A DNA stretch of 64,000 bases from Scolanthus callimorphus (lineage: Eukaryota > Cnidaria > Anthozoa > Actiniaria > Edwardsiidae). The position numbers were made by a program, and so were the translations under genes. The stretch lies in the NCBI GenBank assembly GCA_033964015.1, contig CM066912.1:11257399-11321398 (forward strand), read 5' to 3'. Below are positions 32,015-42,885 of this stretch, in pieces. Each line of letters starts with the position of its first letter. The first letter of the stretch is position 1. The notes below the pieces were generated by a model, which saw nothing but the letters and a program-made list of their open reading frames with translations, did no database searches and was not told the DNA's origin.

Positions 32015-33977
32015 AATTATACAATTCACGTCAGTGATTATTAGTTCTAATCTACATTGGGCAGGCTGCATAGACTGACTCATAAATTAAGAATGTTGTA
32101 GGTTTTTGTTTTGTAGATGTTTTGGAGCTCATAATAGTTTACTTTAATTAGGCAGAGCAAACGAAACTGATGAAAGGATAATCCGAACGCACTTAAAGCA
32201 AAGGAAAGTGCACAAATTGTTACAACCGAAAAGCGTATTTGAGAGGATCTCAACGAAAATTTAATGTTTTTAGATGCCTTGGCAGACAAGTACTCAATGC
32301 TTTTATCGCTAATTAACCAGTATATAGAAAATTGCATTATTGATATACTTGAGGGCAAGTCACGATATGAGGGAGTCTCCATATCATCATAACCAACATA
32401 TAGTTTAGCTATATATCATAACATTTCCAAAATTACAATTCATATTTTGATTTGATTTTCAAGTAGAGTGCTGTGTTCCTGTTCGTAATATGTGAGTTGG
32501 CCGTTAGGGGCATTTATTGCAACCTGCAGGTGGGAGTACTAACACGCTACAAAGGGGATAGATATCTCAGTCTTATTAAGATGAAAAGTACTCTTGGGAT
32601 TAAGCACTGCAATTTCCTCCTCTGAAAACAAGAAGATAAGATATATAGTTAAACTTCCTTTGCTCTGGGGAGAGAAGGCGTACGTGTCTTATCCAGATCC
32701 AACAAGACAAATGATTGCTTTTTAAGCCGTTCTTTTACATTTTCCAAGAAAATAATTATTTACTCAATGCCGTTGAAGAGTGAAGCGTCCGCCGACACAG
32801 AGGATGCGCACATTGGATGATAAAACCGATAAATTACCTGTTATTTTCAGTAAAGCTGATATACAGGATACACAGAAATATTTTATCCATGTCAGCAATC
32901 AACCAAACGACAATGACGCTCGAGTTGATCTGATGTAATCAATCGAGGAACTTGCCAAAAAAGCTGTTCCAATAAATGCAGATACCGGACAGCGATAACA
33001 GTGCTAAGGCATTGCTATTCAACAAAAAGAGCTGTATACAGTTCACTTAAAGGTAAGCCCTTGTAAAGAATTTAAGCGTTTCACGGCCAAAAATATCATT
33101 CACTTTTGATATTTTGGAATTGTTGAAGGGTGTATTTCTAGGTTATGTTATGTTTGTTATGGTAAAATAGCCCATCTCGTGGAATGTCATGATGGGTTCC
33201 CTACCTGCTCTAACATTGTTCTATTGTATTAGAAACCCCAGTAGAAGTCATAATCAAAATTGTATTATTGATTAAGAGGTAGTCATGATTAACATTCTCT
33301 CTAGGCTAACAGCATGATCACACAAGGGTGCATTTATAAACACTTCTGGGAGTTTCTCTCTATAACTGTATTACTGTTGACAAGAAAATCTAGGTAATTC
33401 CGTTTTGATCGGTCACCAACGGAGTCTCTCGTGGATCTTGGGTCTTTTAATCTCCTAGAGGTCGTAATTAAATCTGTGTTAACGATAGGAAAATAGTTCT
33501 GGGTACCAAACTTCTCTCCCGCTACGTGCTTGGTATCATATAGAGTTTTTGTTATAGATCCCTTTGACACAAGAATGAGCAGTGCTGAGTTTAAAATATT
33601 CATTTCTCTCACTAGTGTCATCAATATTAACTCCTCATGAACGAGCAACCTACAGCAAGCATTAACTTGTGCAGCTAGAGAATGAACTCTGCTGCTGTCT
33701 GTTTTATGATTTACAATTGAACCGAGATTTGAAAAGCCTTGATTCAGATAGAGAAACGTCAGATGTCAAGCTCGCGGAGAATTGCATGGCACAGTGTACC
33801 AGCAAATGTTTGGAAGTTTGTTGGAAAGTAATATGAAACGAGTAAATTAGCCAAGAACATGCGAGAACAAGACAGAAAGTGAGAAGCGGAACACATTAAT
33901 AACAACACTAATATATCAGGAGGAGCTTCCCCATTTCGCTGGTTCCGACAGTTTGCAGACAAAACAATCAACAAAAG

Positions 33978-35072
33978 ATGGAAAAAGCGATAACTTCTAA
34001 TGAATCTACAAGGAATGGATCAATTGATATGCAAAAAGATGCCGGTGACGTCACACGAAATTTAAAGATTGCACAAATGTGCATCTATGCATTGTTCGTG
34101 GTTGTAGGTGTGTTTGTAAACACCCTCGTTTGTCGAACAATTTTGCTGCAACCAAAGAAGAGAACAAACGACTTGTTTATTTTGAACCTGGCTGTAACGG
34201 ATCTTGGCACATGCGCCGTGAGTGTACCGTTTGATATGGCTGAGAGGCTTACAGAGAAGTTCCCATTTGGGAAATTCATGTGTAATGTTATTTATCCTTT
34301 GCAAACAATATTGATAGCTACCTCGGTGTTTACTCTTCTGGCGATGAGCATAGAGCGCTATAAAGCTATCGTTACGCCTCTCAGACCAAAGCTACGTGGG
34401 AAGTTGGCAAAGGCAATGATGCTAGGTTCATGGGTGTTAGCTGTTGTGGTAGTCGTCCCTTATATTGCAATATTGGAGTTTAATAATGGCCTTTGCATAG
34501 AGAACTGGCCTCTGGAGATCCACGCCAAAGTGTACACCTTTACTTTGTTCATAATTCTTTATGTTGCTCCACTGACCGTCATAACAAGGTGCTATGCAAA
34601 GGTCCTCAGACGAATTCACAAAGACAAAAGGAACATTTCCAAACTTGCAGGGGCCTCGCTAAGACGGGGAGGCGCCGCGAAACGACGCGCAGAACAGAAT
34701 CTGCGCATGGTAAAAATATTTGTGACCGCTGTTGTAGCATTTGCATTGTGTCTTCTTCCGAATCACGCAGCTTGGCTGTGGTATGATTTTGGCAGCGGAG
34801 GAAGTAAGCCCTACTTCGGAATTATTCTTATCTTCAGTGGTATTTCCATTTATGCTAACAGTTTAATTAATCCATTTATATTTGGAAAACTAAAGTTAAG
34901 GGCTAAGAACGGAAAGCAGTGGTTTTCTCTGCGGTCATTGTCAATTGATAAAGGGTCTGGTGGAAACTCGTGGTATGCAAGACAGCGATCACTATCCGTC
35001 GGCAGTTTTCCTCGAGGACCTTTTACAAGAAGAATGTCAAGAGACTCAATTGCACAGACTCAAAAGCCATGA
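33978..35072 (+). CDS. Rhodopsin-class (class A) GPCR
   Basis: A single-exon receptor of 364 residues. The start aaagATGG has a good Kozak context. Two N-glycosylation sequons are at N8 and N13. Seven spans are visible at about 32-54 (TM1, N48), 66-87 (TM2, D75), 101-124 (TM3, C102), 145-167 (TM4), 184-206 (TM5, P198), 246-268 (TM6) and 279-303 (TM7). ERY (126-128) replaces DRY, FALCLLP replaces FxxCWxP, and NPFIF (298-302) replaces NPxxY. ECL2 has C173 in CIENWP, likely bonded to C102. The C-tail is basic and Ser-rich (RQRSLSVGS) for phosphorylation. The overall type resembles peptide-receptor-like GPCRs, but the ligand is unknown. It acts at the plasma membrane through G proteins. Confidence 0.92.
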   Translation: MEKAITSNESTRNGSIDMQKDAGDVTRNLKIAQMCIYALFVVVGVFVNTLVCRTILLQPKKRTNDLFILNLAVTDLGTCAVSVPFDMAERLTEKFPFGKFMCNVIYPLQTILIATSVFTLLAMSIERYKAIVTPLRPKLRGKLAKAMMLGSWVLAVVVVVPYIAILEFNNGLCIENWPLEIHAKVYTFTLFIILYVAPLTVITRCYAKVLRRIHKDKRNISKLAGASLRRGGAAKRRAEQNLRMVKIFVTAVVAFALCLLPNHAAWLWYDFGSGGSKPYFGIILIFSGISIYANSLINPFIFGKLKLRAKNGKQWFSLRSLSIDKGSGGNSWYARQRSLSVGSFPRGPFTRRMSRDSIAQTQKP

Positions 35073-35499
35073 ATTCAAATAGGAACGATAAAAATGGGAA
35101 GCACAGCTGCCAGAATAATGCCCGAGGGGGAATACTCCCCTAATTTTGGGCGGAGGTGCTCGTCGTACCTTTTAGTAAAATTCGAAAAAGTTTTATCAAT
35201 ATCACACTTGATGGTACATTTTAGGGGTGGAAATCAACACAGCTACGAACTTTGCCATTTTGATTAACCAAATGCGAGCAGAGAACACAAAACTGTGATC
35301 ACCCTTTGCAAACACTGCCAGCGAACTTTGGCGAGCAATCAGCAGTCGATATCATTGCGTGAGCAAGTGTTTGAGCGAACTACGAGCGAAAACGGATTTT
35401 GATGGACCATTTAAGAGCTCCTAATTCTGACGCTAAACAATTGAATAACAAGATAAGGTGCCTCGCTCTACTTTAAGAAAAGTAGACAATAAAAATCAA
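35073..35499. other. 3' flank of the receptor gene
   Basis: No gene. The fragment from 35090 to 35460 is unremarkable. Confidence 0.4.
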
Positions 35500-36190
35500 A
35501 CCAGGAACTTGTATATGAACAACAACAACCAAAGGTTGAGATTTATGTTAAACGCCATGGAAAAATGGTGTTTTGCTGACGTTTCGAGCGTTAGCCCTTC
35601 GTCGGAGCAAAAAAAAGGTACCCGGTTTTTTTTTTGCTCCGACGAAGGGCTTAACGCTCGAAACGTGTCAGCAAAACACCATTTTTCCACGGCGTTTGAC
35701 ATAAATCTCAACCTTTGGTTGTTGTTGTTCATGTTCACGTCTCCGCCGACGCAGACCACCTAGTTTTCCCGTAAAACTAGTCATACCAGGAACGACAGAG
35801 CGGAAATGACCTGTTTAGATCACCAAATTTCAAATAATAAGGACAGGTTAACTCAGATAAGCTTCATTTTTTGCATACAGACTCCTTGCCTGAATAACAA
35901 CAAAATATCAAAAATGACTTTTTTCTAATGGATCCGTCTTTGAGATATTAGGCTTTCGACTTTGGTTTTCGCACCATTTTATGGGAGAATTAGTACTTTG
36001 ATCAGGAATTCTGCAAAGTTTGTTCAATCATATCTAAAATTCATATTCTTCAAATTTCTTGAATATTTGGAATTATGCTTTTGGTCATAGAAACTCTTTG
36101 TATACGGAATCTTGAGCTTATATATTAAAATATGGCGAAGTTAGACATTTCATTTGTGGTCATTTCCGCTCTGTCACCAGGAACTTGTAT
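35500..36190. mobile_element. Penelope terminal-repeat hairpin with split target duplication
   Basis: A near-perfect 218-bp hairpin, 35515-35732, carries gctgacgtttcgagcgttag, the Penelope-type terminal repeat, on both arms. The centre is aaaaaaggtacccggttttt. The whole insertion (35515-35784) is flanked by a 15-bp duplication accaggaacttgtat, at 35500-35514 and 36176-36190. The right copy is itself split by the MITE at 35794-36175. So two terminal repeats joined head to head inserted first and the MITE second. Confidence 0.8.
35794..36175. mobile_element. 382-bp MITE, GACAGAGCGGAAATGACC termini, copy 2
   Basis: The termini gacagagcggaaatgacc and ggtcatttccgctctgtc are exact reverse complements. 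A 9-bp duplication accaggaac lies at 35785-35793 and 36176-36184. Internal sequence is about 90 percent alike to copy 1 at 6646. The two independent 9-bp duplications support a MULE-like origin. Confidence 0.9.
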
Positions 36191-36690
36191 ACTACGATGT
36201 TCACTTTGGCCAAGGGCCACAACTAGGTTCAACTGATTATCAATCCGTTGTTGAGGTTTCTGAACACCTTCGGGGTATATCACATTGGTTACGAACGAGG
36301 AGATTATAAGTGCGCTTCTGTGCACTACGTCCAAGCATCAATTTAATTGATTCAAGAGACAAATTAGTATTCAACTTTAGAAGGCGGACTAAAACGGAGC
36401 ATAGCAACACGAGTGAGGGCATTGTTTTTTCCTTTATATTTCACTGCACCAGAAATAATGGCGCCTTATAATCAATCAGACATTATGAAGAAAGATGACA
36501 AAGTCCCATGCAATGGACAGTTTAAAGATCGAGAATTTGTAGGACGAATAATTTTGCTCCAAGCGTTGCTATGCAAATCAGTGTTATCTGGAAAAACTTC
36601 AAAGCGTGTGCAAACTTCTTCCGCAATTTATTACTTACTCGGCATTTTCCCAACGAAATGAAACCTCACACAATTTTTATCAATGTTTCC
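36191..36690. other. Spacer, no gene seen
   Basis: Short overlapping frames only; nothing recognised. Confidence 0.4.
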
Positions 36691-37461
36691 TTGAGATATT
36701 GTGCTATAATGAATGTTAATCCGGTTCGGTTTTAACATATTATTTCACAAGTTTTGATACCCACTTCACCTCAAAAGTTCCACATGAATAGGCTCATTGT
36801 CATGTTGTTGCTCCATGATATTGCTTGATAAATTTGAAACATTAATATGTTTGCCTCTTAAATTCATTTGGCACTAGCTTGATTTTCAAACGCAACACGC
36901 GGGCGCGCGTCATTGTGTATCGTGTGTGTAGCATTCTTGAACGAGAGGGCATTTGCAGTCTATACATTACAAAAGAAACCCCACATCGCGAGCACAAATA
37001 ACCAGGTTACTTTTTGATTAAATTTCCAGCTAGTGCCAAATGAATTTAAGAGGCAAACATATTAATGTATACGTCATCGATGACATCATACCACGTGACA
37101 ACGCAGTTCCACCCCGCTTGAGATATTGCGCTATAATGAATGTTAATCCGGTTCGGTTTTAACATATTATTTCACAAGTTTTGATACCCACTTCACCTCA
37201 AAAGTTCCACATGAATAGGCTCATTGTCATGTTGTTGCTCCATGATATTGCTTGATAAATTTGAAACATTAATATGTTTGCCTCTTAAATTCATTTGGCA
37301 CTAGCTGGAAATTTAATCAAAAAGTAACCTGGTTATTTGTGCTCGCGATTTGGGGTTTCTTTTGTAATGTATAGACTGCAAATGCCCTCTCGTTCAAGAA
37401 TGCTACACACACGATACACAATGACGCGCGCTCGCGTGTTGCGTTTGAAAATCAAACGGAA
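36691..37461. repeat. Duplicated block with a foldback whose core is inverted between copies
   Basis: The left block 36691-36880 (ttgagatattg..ctataatg to tcatttggcactagct) is repeated at 37119-37306. In the first copy it runs into a foldback element 36840-37067, with terminal arms cattaatatgtttgcctctt and the reverse complement. In the second copy the same arm is followed by the core in opposite orientation (aaatttaatcaaaaagtaac first, gcgtttgaaaatcaa last) and the right arm is absent. A satellite fragment with CRE and CACGTG (37072-37118) lies between the copies. Confidence 0.75.
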
Positions 37462-37484
37462 GGGGGGGGGGGGGGGGGGGGGGG
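37462..37484 (+). repeat. 23-nt G run
   Basis: Uninterrupted guanines at the edge of the second foldback copy. It can form a G-quadruplex and is a probable length-error site. Confidence 0.9.
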
Positions 37485-37929
37485 TTGAATAGGGTGGCTA
37501 GCCACCCCCCTTTTTTCGGGCTGTTATTCTGTCTTTTTATAAGAATGCTTTCTTATATTTTATTGCATACTTTCTGATGTATATTTATTTTTGCTGGCGT
37601 GAACTTTTATTACCGCAAAACATGAACATATGTCAAACTACATTTGGACCTTTTTCAAAGTATAAACTTCCCTTCCTCAATTCACCCCCTTAAATTATTC
37701 CTAGATCCGCCACTGAATACGTAAAAAAAATGAAGAAACTAAAGCAAAAGGACGGCAAAAGGAAAGGTCAAATTGGTTTTAAAAGTACATTTTGGTAAAT
37801 TATAAATTGAGGTTTTGATTTAGATTGATACTTATTTTCCGTCACTACACTATCCATGGAGTACGCCCACGTGGGCGCAACAAGTTTTCATATCAAGTGT
37901 CAAAGTGGATGTTTCTAGTGTCTTTTTCT
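37485..37929. other. Spacer, no gene seen
   Basis: It begins with ggtggctagccacc, a short palindrome. The rest is AT-rich without recognised content. Confidence 0.4.
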
Positions 37930-38102
37930 CTCATTAACACAGAAAAATATGTAACCGGGAGCTCCGCTTTTAGCCAGTGCCTAAATCTATATATTATCTT
38001 ACTGGTGGAGAGCATGTAGCATGAAAGACACGACATAATATATAGATGTAGCCACTGGCTAAAAGCGGAGCTCCCGATTATATATTTTTCTGTGTTAATG
38101 AG
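37930..38102. repeat. 173-bp hairpin, GGGAGCTCCGCTTTTAGCC family
   Basis: Arms 37930-37999 and 38037-38102 pair (ctcattaacacagaaaaata, gggagctccgcttttagcca). The arm segment cttttag.cagtgcctaaatc also forms the left edge of the 6.5-kb insertion at 40190-40215, so this hairpin looks like two such termini head to head. Confidence 0.8.
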
Positions 38103-38129
38103 ATACAAAGGTTGCCACTACATAGCTGG

Positions 38130-38597
38130 CCTTGCACCGTCATACTATGTGACTAAGCATTTGCACCCCTTTTGCCACTTTGCTCTTTTCACCCAAGTAT
38201 GGTTGTCTGAGTTTCATTCCTTCCAAAGATATAAACCTTTTCTCATTTCATGACGTCATCGATGACATCATACCACGTGACAACGCAGTTCCACCCCGCT
38301 CGCCACTTGGATAACTTCACCCAAGTTTGATTGTCTGAGGTTCATACCTTCCTGAGATACGTTCTTTTTCACCTATGATGACATCATCGATGACGTCATA
38401 CCACGTGACCATGCAGTTGGACCCCCTTGCCACTTAGACAACTTCACCCAAGTTTGGTGGTCTGCGGTTCAGTACATTCCCGAGATGTTCTTTTTCTCCT
38501 ATGATGACGTCATCGATGACGTGATACCACGTGACCAGTCAGTTGTACCCCCCTTGCCACAACACAACTTCATCCAAACTTGGTTGTCTGAGGTTTT
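38130..38597. repeat. CRE/E-box satellite array, left part
   Basis: Units of about 125-128 bp contain gatgacgtcatcgatgac.tcataccacgtgacc at about 38250, 38380 and 38503, each preceded by caagttTggttgtctgaggttc. The pattern of two CRE-type palindromes 12 bp apart followed by CACGTG is the same as at 1193-1545, but the spacer sequences differ. The array stops inside a unit at gtctgaggttttata (38597) and resumes at 49169. Confidence 0.85.
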
Positions 38598-38758
38598 ATA
38601 CTGGAGAAACAATGTTCAGCAGGAATGCAGGACATGCAGAAAGAAATTTTATGAGGGAAAAGTTGCGGCCCTGAAAGATAGTAATGTGAAGCGTTGGTGG
38701 AAAGAGATTAAAGGGTTGACAGGTCAGAGGGGTACTACAGACAGCTGGGCATATCAAA
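38598..38758 (+). pseudogene. Plus-strand LINE, 5' part (linker before RT)
   Basis: The frame reads ECRTCRKKFYEGKVAALKDS and NVKRWWKEIKGLTGQRGTTD, ending SWAYQ at the L2 insertion point. The CR..YY/FYE.KV..LK.....KWW.E.K.L.G pattern is the region between endonuclease and RT. It continues in the same phase as MLDENAPTLAALAECFN at 47507, so the two parts are one element split by the L2. Confidence 0.8.
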
Positions 38759-38996
38759 TAATAATAATAATAATAGTGTGCATTTATATAGCGCTATTAC
38801 ACTAATTGCTCATAGCGCTTCACATTACTAAAAAAGCTTAAAGTGAGATTACAATACTTAAATGTACCTATCTTATAATACAAAATACTTGGCATAAAAA
38901 TATAATATGTGAAATAAAAACTAAAAAGGATAAAAGATCAATAAAATCAATAAAATATGAAAGGAAAACAAATAGGGTTAAAAATGTGTCAAAAAA
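38759..38996 (-). repeat. L2-type LINE 3' UTR and (ATT)n tail
   Basis: Reading on the minus strand, the 3' end has taatgtgaagcgctatgagc and gcgctatataaatgcac, then (att)n. This is the usual L2/CR1 3' terminus. It abuts atatcaaa of the plus-strand LINE. Confidence 0.8.
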
Positions 38997-40189
38997 TTAA
39001 ATAGTATATGACAGTTGGGGATATGCCTTTCGAAAAAGTATTGTTTTCAGTTTTCTTTTAAAGGCATTTACCCCCACTGTGTGCCGCACATCAAGAGGGA
39101 GCTCATTCCAGAGTTTAGGGGCAACGATCGAAAAAGCCCTATCCCCGTAGGTAGCCGTCCGAGATTTAGGCACCCTTAAAAGATCTTGAGTGGAGGACCT
39201 CAGAGAACGAGCATAGGTGCGTTTATGGAGTAGCTCCATTAGATATGTTGGTGCTAGGCCATTGAGGGCTTTGTAAGTAAGAAGTAAAATTTTAAAATGG
39301 ATACGATAGAAAACAGGCAGCCAATGCAACTTGAGAAGTGCCGGAGTGATATGCTCGTATTTACGTGTATATGTGATGATTCGAGCTGCAGTGTTTAAGA
39401 CAAATTGTAGCCTGTTAATTTGATATTTCGGTAAACCAACTAAAAGCGCATTGCAGTAATCAATCTTTGAGGAAACAAATGCATGGATCAGCATTTCAGT
39501 AGAACTATCATCAAGGTATTTGCGTATTTGGCTGATGTTCCTGAGGTGGTAGTGTGCAGATTTGCACACGTTGCTGATGTGGTCTTCGAAGCAGAGCATT
39601 CGATCAAATACCACCCCAAGATTACGTGCAGCGGGCGCTTCTTGGATGATCTCAGTACCAACTTGAACTTGACTAAGATTAGATCGAGATCGAAATTTGG
39701 AACTGAAAATAAGAAGCTCAGTCTTGTCATCATTCAGCTTTAATTTGTTGTTGACCATCCAGTTGTCAATGGCTCTAACACAATTTTCTACCCTCAGTCT
39801 GGTGGCATTGGCATCGTCCTCAGAATCAGTTTTGAAAGCTGCATATAGCTGGGTATCGTCAGCATAAAAATGATACTGGAGTCCATGGGCCTTGATAATG
39901 TCAGATATGGGTGCAGTGTAAAGTACATAAAGAAGTGGACCCAGGACTGAGCCCTGAGGTACCCCAGAAGTCAAAGTCCGGAGGGATGATTTGCTTCCCT
40001 CAACCTGGACATAATACTTGCGAGACTGCAAGTAAGATTCAAACCAAGCGAGGGCTTTACCTCTCACCCCAAAACGATTCGAAAGACGTTTGGTCAGTAT
40101 AGAGTGGTCCACAGTATCAAAAGCAGCAGATAAATCAAGCAGTAGGAGTAGAACAGACTTATTGTCATCAACCGCCAAAAGAGTAATAT
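38997..40189 (-). CDS. L2/CR1-type LINE reverse transcriptase, C-terminal half
   Basis: An uninterrupted frame of about 395 codons from the insertion boundary to the stop at 38997. Counting from AVDD, motif A has LLLLLDLSAAFDTVDH (Asp15 catalytic), motif B SGVPQGSVLGPLL (71-83) and motif C FYADD (104-108). The thumb includes NKLKLNDDKTE. The C-terminus has APKLWNELPLDVRHT and FKRKLKTILF. All three catalytic aspartates are present. The 5' half lies at 46674-47506, beyond a 6.5-kb insertion. RT of this kind copies its own RNA at nicked target DNA. Confidence 0.92.
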
Positions 40190-40605
40190 ATAGATTTAGG
40201 CACTGCCTAAAAGCGGAGCTTCCAACTATTATAAGGAATAAAAGATGGTAGTAGTTAATTGTAGTATCAAAAATACCTTTATTATATTTAGACTAATATT
40301 ATTGCCTTTGAGCCTTTACAAAACACAAAAAGCACGAGGACAACTCAACTAATAAAATGTAGACACCGTAGTTCACATGAGGTGAGATATCAACCTCGTC
40401 CTCAGGGTCTTGTGGGTAATTTTCAAGATGGCGGTTGGTCGAGTCGCCCTGGTCGAGTAGAAGACCCTGGGGGAGGCTGAGTCACATGACCACTGTTTGA
40501 AAACATATGGGAACGAGGTTGTCCTTTGTTGTGAAGACAACTTTGGGGTAGGGACAAAACTGGCACCTGTTTCACATGAGAAAAAAAATGCAAGATATCA
40601 CATCT

Positions 40606-41308
40606 TGGTGTTGTCGGCACCTACAAAACCTGGATCACGGATCGTCGGATCGGATCATCAGATCGGATCGTCGGATCGGATCGGATCATCAGATCGAAAC
40701 ATCGGATCGGATCGTCGGATCGGATCATCGGATCGGATCGTCGGATCGGATCGTCGATGATCAAGGGATGGAAAACGTTATATGACGTCACCGTTGTATG
40801 ACGTCACCAATGACCGTTATTGATGACGTCATATAAACTAGAGTGATTTAATATCGCCTGTCACTTGATATGATGTCATGTATAACAACCTTAAAACAAA
40901 AAACAACAACAGTGCCTGCCATGATATTGGCAAACTTGGGGGAAGTTGTCTCCAAGCCTAAACTAAAATCTCCTCCAATTTTAGAACTTCTATTAGTCGT
41001 TAAACAACGTTTGATTGTTGTCAAGATATTTGATTTTCTAGGTTTCGACGACGTCATATCACATGATAGGGGTTGTTCCCCTCGGCTTGGAGACAACTCT
41101 CCAAGTTTGAATGTTCCCTTGTGTAGATATTAAGTTGTCTAGTTTTAATGACATCATCGATGAAGATGTATCGAATTTTTATATTGATTACTACATATAA
41201 GTGAAAATGATCGGATCCCATGATCCGATCCGATGATCCGATCCGAAGATCCGATCCGAAGATCCGATCCGATCCGTGATCCAGGTTTTATAGGTGCCGT
41301 GGTGTTGT
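40606..41308. mobile_element. Foldback-like element with GGATCGGATCATC TIRs
   Basis: The element is 40615-41299 (685 bp), with an exact 9-bp duplication tggtgttgt at 40606-40614 and 41300-41308. The ends are cggcacctacaaaacctgga and tccaggttttataggtgccg. The left TIR is a ggatcggatcatc/gtc minisatellite (to about 40765) and the right TIR is its complement (from about 41208). The interior contains several TGACGTCA-type sites (about 40784-40840) and no gene. The build matches the copies at 23171 and 29316, but the sequence is unrelated. Confidence 0.9.
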
Positions 41309-42885
41309 GGCTAACACATGCGGCACGCACTATCAAGAACGTTGGCCCAACCCCTGACTGTCAAGGAATAGGACAGAGAATTCTTGTTAGGGCTGTTGTT
41401 AGGCAGACAGTTAGACAGTTCTATGCTGTCCCTACACAAATACCATATATCTCAGGCCAGAGTTGTCTCGGTCACAAGTGAATTGTTTGATTTCAACACA
41501 GAAGGATTGTATAGAGGCATGTCCGGGGACCAAAATATCCCCTTATCCCCATATCTTGCCTCATTTGGTGCCACAGCTGTATCCCTGCAAAATATCTGAA
41601 AAGTTATCCCCCTAAAATATTTGGTAATCTTTTCAACCCTAAAAAAGTTTGCAGTTTCAAATTTTGTAATGACTAAATTTTCAAATAAATTTGATTGCTT
41701 GATTGGATTTATTTATTTTATTGCTTGGCACATGGCTTAGTCAGAATTAGCATGCTCCCTGCTCTTTTCCATACAAATACTGTAATTTTTTTAGAAATTC
41801 CATAGGGGTGGGGGTCACTTTTCAACACCCTTCTGGGCAGGGGGAGACTTTACTTTTTTACTTTTTCCAATACAGCCTACCCCTCTCTACGAGGATTACT
41901 GGCTGGGGGTCAGCTGGGGGACACAATAACCAGGGGACAGAATAACTTTCATGATTTATTCAAGACAATATTTATTCCTCAGTGGAAAAAACTGCATTTT
42001 CTGACAATAGTAAGTAGTATATATTCACAAGACAATATTATTGATAGATAACCAGAGAAATTAATATGAGACATTTTACCAGGATTCCGGGCAATTTTTG
42101 CAAAGTGGCCAAAAATCCAGTTACTGAAACACTTAAAATCACTTCCTTGATTTTGGTCTATTTTGGAAACTAAATGTGTGCCATGAACAACAAAATGAAA
42201 AACAGAGAAATATAATGTCAAAGTTCTTCCCTGGAGTACTACAATGAAACTCTATGTTGACCCAATTCTATAAAAACCCTCAGCTGTATATTGAAACAGG
42301 TTGCTACTAGATTTCATAATGGAAATAACACAAGTTACTATACTTGCGTGCAGACCCGTCAAAAGATATTGGACCAGACACTACTCCTGGCCATACGGGT
42401 GTTAAGCAGAAGGCCGCAAAGTCCAAAGTGTTCCAAATACATAACTCCATATTATGGGTGGAGCAATTTTGTAGAAGGGTCTGAAATTCATGAAGTTTCA
42501 GGTTTACAATGTCCAGAAAAGGAAAAAAGTACTTGAATTTCACCTAATTGCACTTAAAATACTGAAAAAATATGGGGGGTGCGGGGGGGGGGGGGGGGGG
42601 GGGAAGAGCAAATAGAAATAAGACAGAAAAACAAAATAATTTCTGTTTGAGGGGGCATGCTCCCCCTGAGAAAAGTTTGAAAAACTTGGATCAAGATACT
42701 TCTATTGGGTTTTAGGAAGAGGTGAAAACAATGAAACTACAGCAGAAACATATAACAGAGGCTCTCTTTATTCTGATCCAACAGAAATGGGAAAACGTTC
42801 TGTGCACTCTACTGACTTTCCTTTGAGCAAGGAAAATATTATTGATGCATAATATTTAACTTATATTTGGCTGGGGACAAACCGG
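41309..42885. other. Spacer, no gene recognised
   Basis: Short frames at 41233-41599 and 42291-42543 lack known domains. A 21-nt G run lies at 42583-42603. The segment near 41760-41830 shares ccatacaaatactgta with 1100. Confidence 0.4.

Larger units (their letters stand above)
30625..33977. other. 3.3-kb spacer with small repeats, no gene
   Basis: A direct repeat (cttacatgggc..t.aagc and following 95 bp) lies at 30847-30942 and 31121-31215. Another lies at 31458-31521 and 31951-32014. The segment at 31762-31810 (ggagaccgattctgtcaggg, cccctccccacc) matches the repeat at 49600-49680 in reverse. The minus-strand frames at 32080-32382 and 33334-33648 have no recognised domain. The last 200 bp are the 5' flank of the receptor gene. 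Confidence 0.4.

Noticed and set aside
35458..35763. Two opposed frames of about 100 and 87 codons with nearly the same peptide
   Set aside because: They are the two arms of the Penelope hairpin read on opposite strands.
37825..38108. Opposed frames with NTEKY.(T/I)GSSAFSQ
   Set aside because: Mirror readings of the 37930-38102 hairpin.
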